Below, piece by piece: positions 26,742-35,447 of a stretch of DNA of 64,000 bases. Both the position numbers and the translations under genes were made by a program. Within the stretch, counting starts at the first letter, position 1. Every line of letters begins with the position of its first letter. The DNA is from Lachnospiraceae bacterium (GTDB taxonomy: Bacteria > Bacillota_A > Clostridia > Lachnospirales > Lachnospiraceae), in assembly GCA_017522685.1 (NCBI GenBank), contig JAFWYN010000015.1:1-64000 (forward strand). Direction: 5' to 3'. The notes under the pieces are model-generated. The model saw only the letters and a list, made by a program, of their open reading frames with translations, did no database searches and was not told where the DNA came from.

Positions 26742-27997
26742 GAAGAGAGAAACCTGAATTGTTGATTCCGGCCAGTAGTCTGGAAGTTTTGAAAACAGCT
26801 GTTATCTTTGGGGCGGATGCGGTATATATCGGAGGAGAGGCTTTCGGCCTGCGTGCAAAGGCGAAGAATTTTACATCTGCGGAGATGGCGGAAGGAATCG
26901 CTTTTGCCCATGCACACGGAGTAAAGGTATATGTGACAGCCAATATTCTGGCACATAATGATGATTTGGCAGGAGCCGCAGAGTATTTTGAAGAATTGAA
27001 GAACATGAAGCCGGACCAGCCGGATGCTTTGATTATTTCCGACCCGGGTATGTTTGCTATTGCCAAGAGTGTGTGGCCGGAGGTGGAGATTCATATTTCC
27101 ACACAGGCCAACAATACCAATTATCAGACCTATCTGTTCTGGTGGCAGCTGGGTGCCAAGCGTGTGGTGTCAGCCAGAGAACTTTCTTTGGAAGAAATCG
27201 CTGAGATTCGTGCCCATATTCCGGAGGATATGGAGATTGAAAGCTTCATTCACGGAGCTATGTGTATCTCCTATTCGGGACGTTGCCTGCTGAGTAATTA
27301 TTTCACCGGAAGAGATGCCAATCAGGGTGCCTGCACACATCCTTGCCGCTGGAAATATGCAGTGGTGGAGGAGAAGCGTCCGGGAGAATACCTCCCGGTT
27401 TATGAAAATGAACGCGGTACCTATATTTTCAATTCCAAGGATTTGTGTATGATAGAATACGTACCGGAAATCGTAGCTGCAGGAATCGACAGCTTAAAGA
27501 TAGAAGGACGTATGAAGACCGCACTTTATGTGGCTACCGTGGCACGTACCTATCGAAAAGCCATCGATGCTTACTTTGAGTCCGAGGAGACTTACCGTGC
27601 CCATATGGACTGGTATAAGGCGGAGATCTCCAAATGTACCTATCGACAGTTTACTACTGGTTTTTACTTCGGAAAGCCGGATGAAAATACCCAGATTTAT
27701 GACAGTAATACCTATGTAAATGAGTATATTTACCTGGGAATCATAGAGGAAGCGGCACAGAAAGAAGCAAATGGTGTGGCGAAGCAGCTTGTGAGAATTG
27801 AACAACGAAATAAGTTCTGCGTGGGCGATAGCATAGAGATTATGAAGCCTGACGGAAGGAATGTGGAAGTACAGGTGCTGTCCATGTACAATGGTGACCT
27901 GGAGCCCGTAGAAAGCTGTCCTCATTCCAAGCAGGTGATCTGGCTGGAATTGTCAGAAATGCCGGAGCAGTATGATTTGTTAAGGGTGAAAGCGTAA
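26738..27997 (+). CDS. trhP: Peptidase U32 family tRNA hydroxylation protein TrhP
   Basis: 419 residues. U32 family: PELLIPASSLEVLKTAV start, GADAVYIGGEAFGLRA, and the signature FIHGAMCISYSGRC followed by cysteines in QGACTHPCRW that probably hold an Fe-S cluster. TrhP makes 5-hydroxyuridine at the tRNA wobble position from prephenate-dependent chemistry; TrmR then methylates it. It overlaps trmR by four bases. Bacillus has two adjacent genes (yrrN, yrrO), while here one gene covers the role. The C-terminal beta domain (KFCVGDSIEIM) is present. Confidence 0.9.
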   Translation: MRREKPELLIPASSLEVLKTAVIFGADAVYIGGEAFGLRAKAKNFTSAEMAEGIAFAHAHGVKVYVTANILAHNDDLAGAAEYFEELKNMKPDQPDALIISDPGMFAIAKSVWPEVEIHISTQANNTNYQTYLFWWQLGAKRVVSARELSLEEIAEIRAHIPEDMEIESFIHGAMCISYSGRCLLSNYFTGRDANQGACTHPCRWKYAVVEEKRPGEYLPVYENERGTYIFNSKDLCMIEYVPEIVAAGIDSLKIEGRMKTALYVATVARTYRKAIDAYFESEETYRAHMDWYKAEISKCTYRQFTTGFYFGKPDENTQIYDSNTYVNEYIYLGIIEEAAQKEANGVAKQLVRIEQRNKFCVGDSIEIMKPDGRNVEVQVLSMYNGDLEPVESCPHSKQVIWLELSEMPEQYDLLRVKA

Positions 27998-28004
27998 ATT
28001 TTTG

Positions 28005-28033
28005 TTGACCGATAAACTTAGATGGTGTAGACT
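28005..28033 (+). promoter_or_regulatory. Promoter of glnN
   Basis: TTGACC (28005-28010) and TAGACT (28028-28033), 17 bases apart, 37 bases before the start codon. Confidence 0.65.
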
Positions 28034-28069
28034 CTGAATAGTTAATATACTGAAAGGACTTTAGATACA

Positions 28070-30181
28070 ATGAGCGATCTGATAAACGTAGAAGAGCTGT
28101 TTGGTTGTAAGGTTTTTACTCATCGCAAGATGAAGGAACGCTTACCCAAGGAAGTATATAGAGAAGTGATGCGTGTTAGGGAACAGGGCGGTGAATTGTC
28201 CCTGGGAACTGCGGATGTAGTAGCAAAGGCTATGAAGGATTGGGCCATTGAAAATGGTGCCACCCACTATACCCATTGGTTCCAGCCGCTGACCGGTATT
28301 ACGGCAGAAAAGCATGATGCATTTGTGACCCATCCGGATGAGGATGGCCGTATGATTATGGACTTTTCCGGCAAAGAGCTGATTAAGGGCGAGCCTGATG
28401 CGTCTTCTTTCCCTTCCGGCGGACTTCGCGCCACCTTCGAGGCCAGAGGCTATACCACCTGGGATATTACTTCCCCTGCCTTTTTGAAGGAGGATGCTAC
28501 CGGTGTGATTTTATGTATCCCCACAGCATTCTGTTCCTACAAGGGAGAAGCGCTGGATACCAAGACCCCTTTGCTTCGTTCCATGGAAGCTATCAGCGAA
28601 CAGGCTTTGCGTATCGTTCATTTATTTGGTAATACAGAGGCTACCAAGGTGACTCCCAGCGTGGGTGCAGAGCAGGAGTACTTCCTGGTAGACCGTCAGA
28701 AATATCTACAGAGAAAAGATTTGATTTTTGCAGGTCGTACCCTGTTTGGTGCTCCGGCGCCCAAAGGACAGGAGATGGATGACCATTATTTCGGTACCAT
28801 CAGAGAGCGTGTGGGCGCTTATATGAAGGATATCAATATCGAGCTTTGGAAGCTGGGTGTAAGTGCCAAGACACAGCACAATGAAGCGGCACCTGCACAG
28901 CATGAGCTGGCCCCCATCTATGAAACCGCCAATATTGCAGCAGACCACAATCAGCTGGTAATGGAGACTATGAAGAAGGTGGCGGGACGTCACGGACTGA
29001 CCTGTCTCCTTCATGAAAAGCCCTTTGCAGGTGTAAACGGTTCCGGTAAGCATGACAACTGGTCCCTTTGTACGGACAACGGTGTGAATATGCTGGAGCC
29101 CGGTGATACACCCAATGAAAATATTCAGTTTTTGTTGGTACTGGCTTGTATTATGCGTGCTGTGGATAAGCATGCAGACTTGCTCCGTCAGAGTGCGGCA
29201 AATGTAGGTAATGACCACCGTCTGGGCGGTAATGAGGCACCACCGGCCATTATCTCTATTTTCTTGGGAGAGCAGCTGGAGGATGTAGTAAAGCAGCTGG
29301 TAGAAACCGGACAGGCTACCCATCTGACAGAAGGCGGAAAGCTGGAAACCGGTGTATCCACGCTCCCTGATTTTGTAAAGGATGCCACAGACCGTAACAG
29401 AACCTCACCCTTTGCCTTCACCGGTAATAAGTTTGAGTTCCGTAGTGTAGGTGCTTCCGACTCCATCGGCAGCCCCAATACTACCTTAAATGCGATTGTG
29501 GCGGAAGCCTTCTGTGAGGCAGCAGATATCCTGGAAGCAGCAGATGATTTCGAACAGGCAGTACATGATTTGATCAAGAAATATATGACTGAGCATCAGA
29601 GAATCATCTTCAATGGTAACGGTTATTCTCAGGAATGGGTGGAGGAAGCTGCCAGAAGAGGTCTTCCTAATATCGCAACCATGGTAGGAACCATCGAAAC
29701 CCTTACCACAGAGAAATCCATCGCTTTGTTTGAAAAGTTCCATATCTTCACCAAGGCTGAGCTGGAAGCAAGAAAGGAAGTTCTGTACGATACCTATTCC
29801 AAGACCATCAATATCGAGGCTCTGACCATGATTGACATGACCAGAAAGCAGATATTGCCGGCAGTGGTAAAATACACCAAGTCCCTGGCAGATACCGTGA
29901 TTGCGGTAAGAGATGCGGGAGCGGATGCTACCGTACAGTCCGAGCTTTTGAAGGAAGTATCCGAGAAGCTGGCAGAGACCAAAGCTGCATTGAATGCTTT
30001 GGAGGAAGCGGAAGCTGTGGCTAAGACCATGAAGTGCCCTAAGGAGCTGGCATTCTTCTACAATGACACCATAAAGGTGGCTATGGAAGCCCTGCGTGCA
30101 CCGGTGGATAAGCTGGAAATGCTGGTAGCCAAGGAAATCTGGCCCATGCCCAGCTATGGTGATTTGTTGTTTGAAGTATAG
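28070..30181 (+). CDS. glnN: Glutamine synthetase type III
   Basis: 703 residues, the length of GSIII, far longer than GSI (about 450). It joins ammonia to glutamate with ATP. Seen: an N-terminal domain with HYTHWFQPLTG, SFPSGGLRATFEARGYT, the catalytic VGAEQEYFLVDR, QHNEAAPAQHELAPIYE, GVNGSGKHDNWS (substrate-binding loop) and NRTSPFAFTGNKFEFR. GSIII is usual in Bacteroidetes, cyanobacteria and many Clostridia. The gene has its own promoter and a T-rich terminator; a glutamine tRNA gene follows. Confidence 0.95.
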   Translation: MSDLINVEELFGCKVFTHRKMKERLPKEVYREVMRVREQGGELSLGTADVVAKAMKDWAIENGATHYTHWFQPLTGITAEKHDAFVTHPDEDGRMIMDFSGKELIKGEPDASSFPSGGLRATFEARGYTTWDITSPAFLKEDATGVILCIPTAFCSYKGEALDTKTPLLRSMEAISEQALRIVHLFGNTEATKVTPSVGAEQEYFLVDRQKYLQRKDLIFAGRTLFGAPAPKGQEMDDHYFGTIRERVGAYMKDINIELWKLGVSAKTQHNEAAPAQHELAPIYETANIAADHNQLVMETMKKVAGRHGLTCLLHEKPFAGVNGSGKHDNWSLCTDNGVNMLEPGDTPNENIQFLLVLACIMRAVDKHADLLRQSAANVGNDHRLGGNEAPPAIISIFLGEQLEDVVKQLVETGQATHLTEGGKLETGVSTLPDFVKDATDRNRTSPFAFTGNKFEFRSVGASDSIGSPNTTLNAIVAEAFCEAADILEAADDFEQAVHDLIKKYMTEHQRIIFNGNGYSQEWVEEAARRGLPNIATMVGTIETLTTEKSIALFEKFHIFTKAELEARKEVLYDTYSKTINIEALTMIDMTRKQILPAVVKYTKSLADTVIAVRDAGADATVQSELLKEVSEKLAETKAALNALEEAEAVAKTMKCPKELAFFYNDTIKVAMEALRAPVDKLEMLVAKEIWPMPSYGDLLFEV

Positions 30182-30188
30182 TTTATAT

Positions 30189-30217
30189 GGGTCTGCGTGC
30201 ATACACAGACCCTTTTT
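30189..30217 (+). terminator. Terminator of glnN
   Basis: GGGTCTG (30189-30195) pairs with CAGACCC (30206-30212), followed by five T. Confidence 0.85.
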
Positions 30218-30305
30218 GTGTGCCAAAGAAAAGCCAAGAAGAGCTTGGTTTGCGTATAAAGGTCTGAATAGTTTCAAAAATTTGAAAAATTTTTAAAAAA
30301 GGGTA

Positions 30306-30334
30306 TTGCCAAAATTAAAACTATCGTGTATACT
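30306..30334 (+). promoter_or_regulatory. Promoter of tRNA-Gln
   Basis: TTGCCA (30306-30311) and TATACT (30329-30334), 17 bases apart, 20 bases before the tRNA. Confidence 0.7.
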
Positions 30335-30354
30335 TCATTAAGTAGTTGAGACAT

Positions 30355-30426
30355 AGCGCTATCGCCAAACGGTAAGGCAACGGACTCTGACTCCGTCATT
30401 TCAAGGTTCGAATCCTTGTAGCGCTG
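30355..30426 (+). tRNA. tRNA-Gln (anticodon CTG)
   Basis: Cloverleaf: acceptor AGCGCTA (30355-30361) pairs with TAGCGCT (30419-30425), discriminator G. The anticodon arm is ACGGA-CTCTGAC-TCCGT, giving anticodon CTG. The T arm is CAAGG-TTCGAAT-CCTTG. The 3' CCA is not encoded. A single-gene unit with its own promoter and terminator. Confidence 0.95.
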
Positions 30427-30429
30427 CTA

Positions 30430-30464
30430 AAAAGCTCCTGAGCATTTGCTCAGGAGCTTTTTCT
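30430..30464 (+). terminator. Terminator of tRNA-Gln
   Basis: AAAGCTCCTGAGC (30430-30442) pairs with GCTCAGGAGCTTT, followed by a T-run. Confidence 0.9.
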
Positions 30465-30495
30465 GTTATATTACTTGGCACCGAGAGGTCATCGA

Positions 30496-31221
30496 TTAAA
30501 ATCTCTGAATGATTTCAGCCTTTAAGCGAGTGTATTCTGCTTCTGAAAGATTACCGGCTTCATAATAATTCTTTAGGATTAAAAGTTCCTTCTCCAGATT
30601 GATCGAATTAGATTGTTCCGAATCGGTTTTTTTAGAGAAAACATTTTTAGTAAGTAACCACCCAAAATAAGTTAAAGAGATTGGTTCCATAATATGCCAA
30701 AGGAGCCATAGAAGTTGCAAAGTTTGTTGGATACTTGAATTGTCATAAGAATCGTAAGACAAGTTTTTCGGAATAACTATAACATAAATGATACAATAAG
30801 CAATCAAAACGATAAATCCAAACTTTGCTATGCTTTTTTTAGGGATTAGCCTAAACAGTACAAACAAGAAGCAAACTATGGACAACAAAAGTTCTGCAGA
30901 TATCGCTAAAAAAGAATCCAAAGAATCTATTATGTAACGAGCATCCAGTATAAACCAATAAGCATTTAGTAAACATAAAACGGATAGTGGTACGAAATAT
31001 AGTATTTTGTTGAGAAGTATATTGCGATATGCGAAGCAAGAAACGGATAAAGCAATAAAACTCCCTGAGTAGAGGATGGTATATATCCAATATTCTAAAC
31101 TTGCAGTGGACTCCGGAAACAGTAAAGCGTAATATTTATCTAATTGCAATCTGTATAGAAAATAAAAAATAGCAGTTAATAGTAATAAAGCACCGGGAAT
31201 ATATATTTTCTTATTTTTCAT
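30496..31221 (-). CDS. Multi-pass membrane protein with C-terminal SHOCT-like segment
   Basis: 241 residues. About six hydrophobic helices fill residues 7-185, then a charged linker leads to a C-terminal segment (LEKELLILKNYYEAGNLSEAEYTRLKAEII) with the SHOCT pattern, a short helical motif common at protein ends whose role is oligomerisation or regulation. No transport family was recognised. GGAGG precedes the ATG at 31221. Its start overlaps the end of the upstream gene by 11 bases, so the two are translated together. Confidence 0.65.
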   Translation of the reverse strand: MKNKKIYIPGALLLLTAIFYFLYRLQLDKYYALLFPESTASLEYWIYTILYSGSFIALSVSCFAYRNILLNKILYFVPLSVLCLLNAYWFILDARYIIDSLDSFLAISAELLLSIVCFLFVLFRLIPKKSIAKFGFIVLIAYCIIYVIVIPKNLSYDSYDNSSIQQTLQLLWLLWHIMEPISLTYFGWLLTKNVFSKKTDSEQSNSINLEKELLILKNYYEAGNLSEAEYTRLKAEIIQRF

Positions 31222-31612
31222 CCTTTGTTTCCTCCACTTTCTTAAGATATTCTTTTTCGGAAATCAGTCCCTGTCTGAGCCAAGAGTTAAGGGTGTTTAG
31301 TCTTTCGTCACTTTGATGAATAGGTGTTGCATTATCGGATAAATGATCGGTGTTAATTTTGGGTGCTAAGTCATTGGATGAATACATTTGTACCAGTTTA
31401 TCAGAGTTTTCAATCAGCTGTCCGAAACCATACAGCAGAAAAGAACCAATCCATGAAACCAGCGAACCCAGAAACATAACAAGGAGCCCTATAAGAGCTA
31501 AATCATCGTTTGCAGATATCATCCAGCAACCTAAAATCAAAGAGGCGATAATACCAATGACGGTGATTACAGAAGCCAATGTTTTGATTTTCTCTCCAAT
31601 GTTATTAAACAT
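31211..31612 (-). CDS. Small membrane protein with C-terminal SHOCT-like segment
   Basis: 133 residues. Two hydrophobic helices (about 12-36 and 42-65) are followed by a polar stretch and a SHOCT-like end (LNTLNSWLRQGLISEKEYLKK). The start at 31612 follows GGAGG; the longer form from 31669 has no site and would run into the terminator upstream. Overlapping translation with the next membrane protein, which has the same kind of ending, suggests a two-component membrane assembly. Function unknown. Confidence 0.65.
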   Translation of the reverse strand: MFNNIGEKIKTLASVITVIGIIASLILGCWMISANDDLALIGLLVMFLGSLVSWIGSFLLYGFGQLIENSDKLVQMYSSNDLAPKINTDHLSDNATPIHQSDERLNTLNSWLRQGLISEKEYLKKVEETKDEK

Positions 31613-31647
31613 AAAAGCCTCCTTCATAATAGTTGTATTTTTGAAAA

Positions 31648-31674
31648 TACCCATGTGATTTGTACACATGGGTA
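31648..31674 (-). terminator. Terminator of the sortase substrate gene
   Basis: TACCCATGTG (31648-31657) pairs with CACATGGGTA (31665-31674); on the minus strand TTTTC follows. It separates the sortase pair from the SHOCT pair. Confidence 0.75.
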
Positions 31675-31687
31675 TAATTTGTAATAT

Positions 31688-32485
31688 TTAGTCTTCCTTC
31701 TTCAAAGCATAGCTGCCTGCGAAACAAGCTGCTGCAAGTGCCATCAACCACAGAGGATTGAAGCGGATGTCAGCGGTCTTCGGTACATCGTCGTATTCTC
31801 CGGAAGGAGTAGCGGGAGTAGAAGGAACTGCGGGTGCGGGGGTAGCTGTAGGAGCGGAAGGGGTAGCACTGTATGTGCCGGCTGCAGATTTCAACTCACC
31901 GTTTACAATACTGAGTGCACCGGGGCCAAAATCATAAAACTCAAAGTGAAGCTTGGTAGAATATGCCTTTAAATGCTTTACGGCACCATTGGTTCCTACA
32001 TTTGCGCCTAAAAGATCGCCCTTACTTGCGATGACTTCCATGTTTTCTACATCGAAATTGAACTGTCCCAGAGCTTTGTCATAAACATAGGCATTCTTTA
32101 CAGGTGCATTGATAATACTCTTTCCGTTTTCAATAATATAACAGTTCTCAATGCTTTTTGCTGTGATATTGGATGTGCCGGCGGTATTTACATATAAGCC
32201 GTTTAAATTCACATTGACTTCCAAGTTAAGGATGTTGGCAGTGTCTTTACCGTCTACAACAATCACATCACCATCCTTCAAATCCAGCTGCATATAGTAG
32301 AGTTCGCGGTGATGTCCGCCATCAGACCAGGTATCCGGCTGGAATCTCCATTCGTTAATGCTTTCTACATACTTAATGTAGTAGGTATAGCCTGCTGCTT
32401 TTACTGGCATGGTATTTCCAAACAGAGGTACCAGACACAATACCAAGGCAGTTAATAAAGTTACTAATTTTTTGATTTGCTTCAT
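31688..32485 (-). CDS. Secreted, sortase-anchored surface protein
   Basis: 265 residues. Signal peptide with cut near KAA (residue 31), then a beta-rich body of about 170 residues (repeated strands such as GLYVNTAGTSNITAKSIENC suggest a small beta-helix). A Pro/Thr/Ala spacer (ATPSAPTATPAPAVPS) leads to a C-terminal sorting signal: VPKTAD (234-239), a hydrophobic helix and KKED. The motif has Ala where most class B and A sortase signals have Gly. The gene lies directly downstream of a class B sortase on the same strand, making it the probable substrate. Its surface role is unknown. Confidence 0.8.
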   Translation of the reverse strand: MKQIKKLVTLLTALVLCLVPLFGNTMPVKAAGYTYYIKYVESINEWRFQPDTWSDGGHHRELYYMQLDLKDGDVIVVDGKDTANILNLEVNVNLNGLYVNTAGTSNITAKSIENCYIIENGKSIINAPVKNAYVYDKALGQFNFDVENMEVIASKGDLLGANVGTNGAVKHLKAYSTKLHFEFYDFGPGALSIVNGELKSAAGTYSATPSAPTATPAPAVPSTPATPSGEYDDVPKTADIRFNPLWLMALAAACFAGSYALKKED

Positions 32486-32533
32486 AATGCAAGTCCTCCT
32501 ATTTTTCTAAGTGCAGTAGATGCACTTGATTGC

Positions 32534-33400
32534 TTATTGTTCCAAGGGGAGATAATAATCCCCGGTCGCCACTTCCTTTGCCACTACCACGAATCGACCA
32601 TTGGTTACATGGTATACGCAGGTGGAAAGTGTGATAAAACGGTCTCCAAACTCAGCCGTAACGCCGGTGTCATACAAAGAAAGATCTTTTATATTATCAT
32701 AAAAATCAAGAAACTCTTCTTCCGTATCTGCTTGGAAAAACTTATAAAATTTGAATACATCATCGGTTTTCTTATACACCTGGGAACGGAACACGGCGAT
32801 TACTTCATAATTTCGCTGACATTCCGGTGTGTACAAAATGATTTGTTTATGGTCCTCAAAGTAGGATTTCTTCTCGTAATCGGTCAAATCACCAAACATC
32901 TCGCCGGACTTCATATTGTGTCCGTGGATAATCAAATTGGTAGTAAGGGGGGATAGTGAACTGTCGGTGTCTAAAATCAGACAGCCGTTATTATTGTCCC
33001 GTTTTTTGAAATCCCGATACAGATAGTAATTTTCATCCTCCGGCGTCCACATGATGGGATAGTCAATCCTTGTATCCGGAATCACTAACCAGCCGGCCAT
33101 ATCCGGATTTGCCATATAATAATCCTTATAGGGGTTGGTAATGGCAGGTATAGGCGTGGCAGTGGGTTCCACAGTAGGAATGATCGGTTCCGTAGTTGGT
33201 GCGTCCGTGGCTTGAGGAGGTTCGCTGACTTGTGGCTGGGGTGTGGGAGTAGCACTCTGAGATACCGTAGCATCCCGAATCGCTTCTTTAGCATCCCGGT
33301 CTTCCTTTTTATGAAGGAAGGCTATCGTCACAGCAGCAATCAAACAACCGATGGCGACAAGTGTCAGAATGAATGCCAAAATCTTCTTAAATTGTTTCAT
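32534..33400 (-). CDS. srtB: Class B sortase
   Basis: 288 residues. An N-terminal membrane anchor (about 8-29), a Pro/Thr-rich linker (51-90), then the sortase domain: MAGWLVIPDTRIDYPI, IIHGHNM with the catalytic His161, TLSTC with the nucleophile Cys261, and NGRFVVVAK with Arg269. Class B is shown by the YLYRDF and IDYPIMW segments and the lack of a class A form. It joins secreted proteins to peptidoglycan or pilin-like targets. Transcribed first, with its substrate gene 48 bases downstream. The long low-complexity linker would let the enzyme reach through the wall. Confidence 0.9.
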   Translation of the reverse strand: MKQFKKILAFILTLVAIGCLIAAVTIAFLHKKEDRDAKEAIRDATVSQSATPTPQPQVSEPPQATDAPTTEPIIPTVEPTATPIPAITNPYKDYYMANPDMAGWLVIPDTRIDYPIMWTPEDENYYLYRDFKKRDNNNGCLILDTDSSLSPLTTNLIIHGHNMKSGEMFGDLTDYEKKSYFEDHKQIILYTPECQRNYEVIAVFRSQVYKKTDDVFKFYKFFQADTEEEFLDFYDNIKDLSLYDTGVTAEFGDRFITLSTCVYHVTNGRFVVVAKEVATGDYYLPLEQ

Positions 33401-33422
33401 TTATTTCCTCCAAATCAAAATA

Positions 33423-33452
33423 ATTATACTTCAAATTTGATGTGTTATGCAA
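33423..33452 (-). promoter_or_regulatory. Promoter of the sortase operon
   Basis: On the minus strand TTGCAT (33452-33447) and TATAAT (33428-33423), 18 bases apart, 23 bases before the start. Confidence 0.65.
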
Positions 33453-33483
33453 TAGTTTTTATAAAAGTTTAAACTTTCCTTAT

Positions 33484-33513
33484 TTGACATTCCCTTAGGT
33501 ATTATGAGATAAT
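33484..33513 (+). promoter_or_regulatory. Promoter of the thioesterase gene
   Basis: TTGACA (33484-33489) and GATAAT (33508-33513), 18 bases apart, about 44 bases before the start. Confidence 0.6.
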
Positions 33514-33556
33514 TAAATCGTTAGAATATGATGGGTAAATGAGGAGCAATGAAAGC

Positions 33557-34270
33557 ATGTATAGTTTTGAAAGCAAAATCCGCTACAGTGAGTGTGACAG
33601 CAATTGCAAGCTGCGATTAGAGGCATTACTGAATTATTTTCAGGATGCATCTACTTTTCAGTCGGAGGAGCTGGGAGCGGGCTTTGATTATTTGGTACCT
33701 CGCAATCTTGTGTGGGTATTGGTGTCCTGGCAGATTGATATTAATAGATATCCTAAGTTGGGAGAAGAAGTTATTATAGGTACCCATCCTCATGATTTTA
33801 AAGGGTTCTGGGGCTCCAGGAATTTCTGCATGATGACCCGTGAAGGTGAGATGCTGGCAAAGGCCAACTCCTTGTGGACACTTTTGAACTTTGATACCAT
33901 GAAGCCGGTGATGGCACCCAAGGAACTGACAGACAAATATACCTTGGAGCCACCTTTAGAGATGGAGTATGCAGGGCGAAAGATTCACATAGAGGGAGAC
34001 GGCGTGGACGGAGAACCGATTCTGGTGCGCATGCAGCATTTGGACAGCAATCTTCATGTGAACAATGCCCAGTATGTAAGTATGGCAGTGGATAGTCTTC
34101 CACAGGATTTTCAAATTGGCGGATTAAGAGTGGAATACAAAAAACAGGCACATCTGAATGATACCCTTTATCCCCATGTGATAGAACAGACAGATGGACG
34201 TAAGGTGGTATCTCTTCGCGGAGAAGAGGCAGATGTATATGTGAATGTGGAATTCACATCAATAAAATAA
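33557..34270 (+). CDS. Acyl-ACP thioesterase
   Basis: 237 residues, two hot-dog folds. Hydrolyses acyl-ACP to free fatty acid. Seen: IRYSECDSNCKLRLEAL, the tryptophan-rich LVWVLVSWQI strand, FWGSRNFCM, and DSNLHVNNAQYV in the second repeat with the N-x-H-x-N motif of the active site. Bacterial FatA-like enzymes of this size are frequent in Clostridia. Start at 33557 is ten bases from GAGGAG; the in-frame ATG at 33539 lies before that site. cvfB follows after 19 bases. Confidence 0.88.
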   Translation: MYSFESKIRYSECDSNCKLRLEALLNYFQDASTFQSEELGAGFDYLVPRNLVWVLVSWQIDINRYPKLGEEVIIGTHPHDFKGFWGSRNFCMMTREGEMLAKANSLWTLLNFDTMKPVMAPKELTDKYTLEPPLEMEYAGRKIHIEGDGVDGEPILVRMQHLDSNLHVNNAQYVSMAVDSLPQDFQIGGLRVEYKKQAHLNDTLYPHVIEQTDGRKVVSLRGEEADVYVNVEFTSIK

Positions 34271-34289
34271 TAGAACGGATGGAAAAGAA

Positions 34290-35126
34290 ATGATTAAATT
34301 AGGTGAAAAGCAAACTTTGATTGTGGTGAAAAAGGTGGAATTCGGAGTTTATCTGGCACCCTCTTTGGAGGAAGCGGAGGATAAGGTATTGCTTCCGGCA
34401 AAACAGGTCCCGGAAAATACCGGGATCGGGGATGCAATCGAGGTTTTTCTGTATAAGGATTCCAAGGACAGGATGATAGCAACAACCAAGGAACCAAAAC
34501 TGGTAATGGGCAAAGTGGCTGAGCTGGAGGTATCCCAGGTTAATAAATACGGTGCCTTTTTAGACTGGGGACTAGAGAAGGACTTGATGCTTCCTTACAA
34601 GCAGCAGCTGATCAAGGTGCATCCCTCAGATAAAGTACTGGTAACACTTTACATTGACAAGAGTGACCGCCTCTGTGCTACTATGAATGTGTATCCGGCG
34701 CTACGCACAGACAGTCCTTATAAGAAAGAAGATCAGGTCAGTGGACGCGTATACACCATCAGCGATGAGTTTGGTGCATTTGTGGCAGTGGACAATATTT
34801 ATTCGGCATTGATTCCTAAGAAGGAATTGTACGGAAACGTAAAGGTAGGGGATGATATTACCGGCAGAGTTGTTGAAGTAAGATCTGACGGTAAGCTGAA
34901 TCTTAGTATCCGGGAGAAGGCATATCTTCAGCTGGAAAAGGATGCTGAGGAGATTCTGGCGATTATTGACAGCTATGACGGGGTGTTGCCCTTTAATGAC
35001 AAAGTGTCACCGGAGATTATCAAGCGTGAGACCGGTATGAGTAAAAACGGCTTTAAACGGGCGGTAGGAACCTTGCTGAAGGCCGGCAAGATAGAGATTA
35101 CGGAAAAAGTGATTCGCAGATTGTAA
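34290..35126 (+). CDS. S1 RNA-binding protein, CvfB/YitL family
   Basis: 278 residues. Successive S1-type domains (QTLIVVKKVEFGVYLAP; VSQVNKYGAFLDWGLEKDLMLP; ISDEFGAFVAVDNIYSALIP) and a C-terminal winged helix (ISPEIIKRETG-like stretch, SKNGFKRAVGTLLKAGKIEI). CvfB of Staphylococcus binds RNA and affects virulence gene expression; in most species its role is unclear. It sits between a thioesterase and a YjfB gene, probably one transcript. Confidence 0.88.
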   Translation: MIKLGEKQTLIVVKKVEFGVYLAPSLEEAEDKVLLPAKQVPENTGIGDAIEVFLYKDSKDRMIATTKEPKLVMGKVAELEVSQVNKYGAFLDWGLEKDLMLPYKQQLIKVHPSDKVLVTLYIDKSDRLCATMNVYPALRTDSPYKKEDQVSGRVYTISDEFGAFVAVDNIYSALIPKKELYGNVKVGDDITGRVVEVRSDGKLNLSIREKAYLQLEKDAEEILAIIDSYDGVLPFNDKVSPEIIKRETGMSKNGFKRAVGTLLKAGKIEITEKVIRRL

Positions 35127-35138
35127 AGGAGGAGCAAA

Positions 35139-35330
35139 ATGGATATTGCAGGATTATCTATGAATTTATCAACTGTTGATACCCAGGCGAAGGTGAGTGT
35201 TGCCATGCTGGACAAGACCATGGAGCTGGGAGAAACCTTGGGCGAAGGAATGGTAGCTATGATAGATGCAGCTGCCATGGAGCGTAGTGTACGCCCTCAA
35301 GTAGGCACAAATGTGGATGTTTCCATCTGA
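35139..35330 (+). CDS. YjfB family protein
   Basis: 63 residues. MDIAGLSMNLS, QAKVSVAMLDKTMELGE and an ending with VRPQVGTNVDVSI match the YjfB (putative motility protein) family found in motile Firmicutes, where it often lies with flagellar genes. No flagellar gene is in the window and its role is unknown. AAAGGAGG precedes the ATG, 12 bases after cvfB. Confidence 0.82.
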   Translation: MDIAGLSMNLSTVDTQAKVSVAMLDKTMELGETLGEGMVAMIDAAAMERSVRPQVGTNVDVSI

Positions 35331-35447
35331 TTTCGGCATTTTTTCGAAAAATAATGTAAAAAATGCATAAAAGACTATTGCTTTTTTGTCGGTTTTTTTG
35401 TACATTTGTAGTAAATGATGTTTTATAACCGCAAAGGAGCGATACTT

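Noticed and set aside
29486..30277. 263-residue open frame on the minus strand opposite glnN
   Set aside because: Lies wholly antisense to a strongly supported glutamine synthetase; no ribosome site and shadow-type composition.
30427..30429. Encoded 3' CCA of the tRNA
   Set aside because: The bases after the discriminator read CTA, so CCA must be added by the CCA enzyme.
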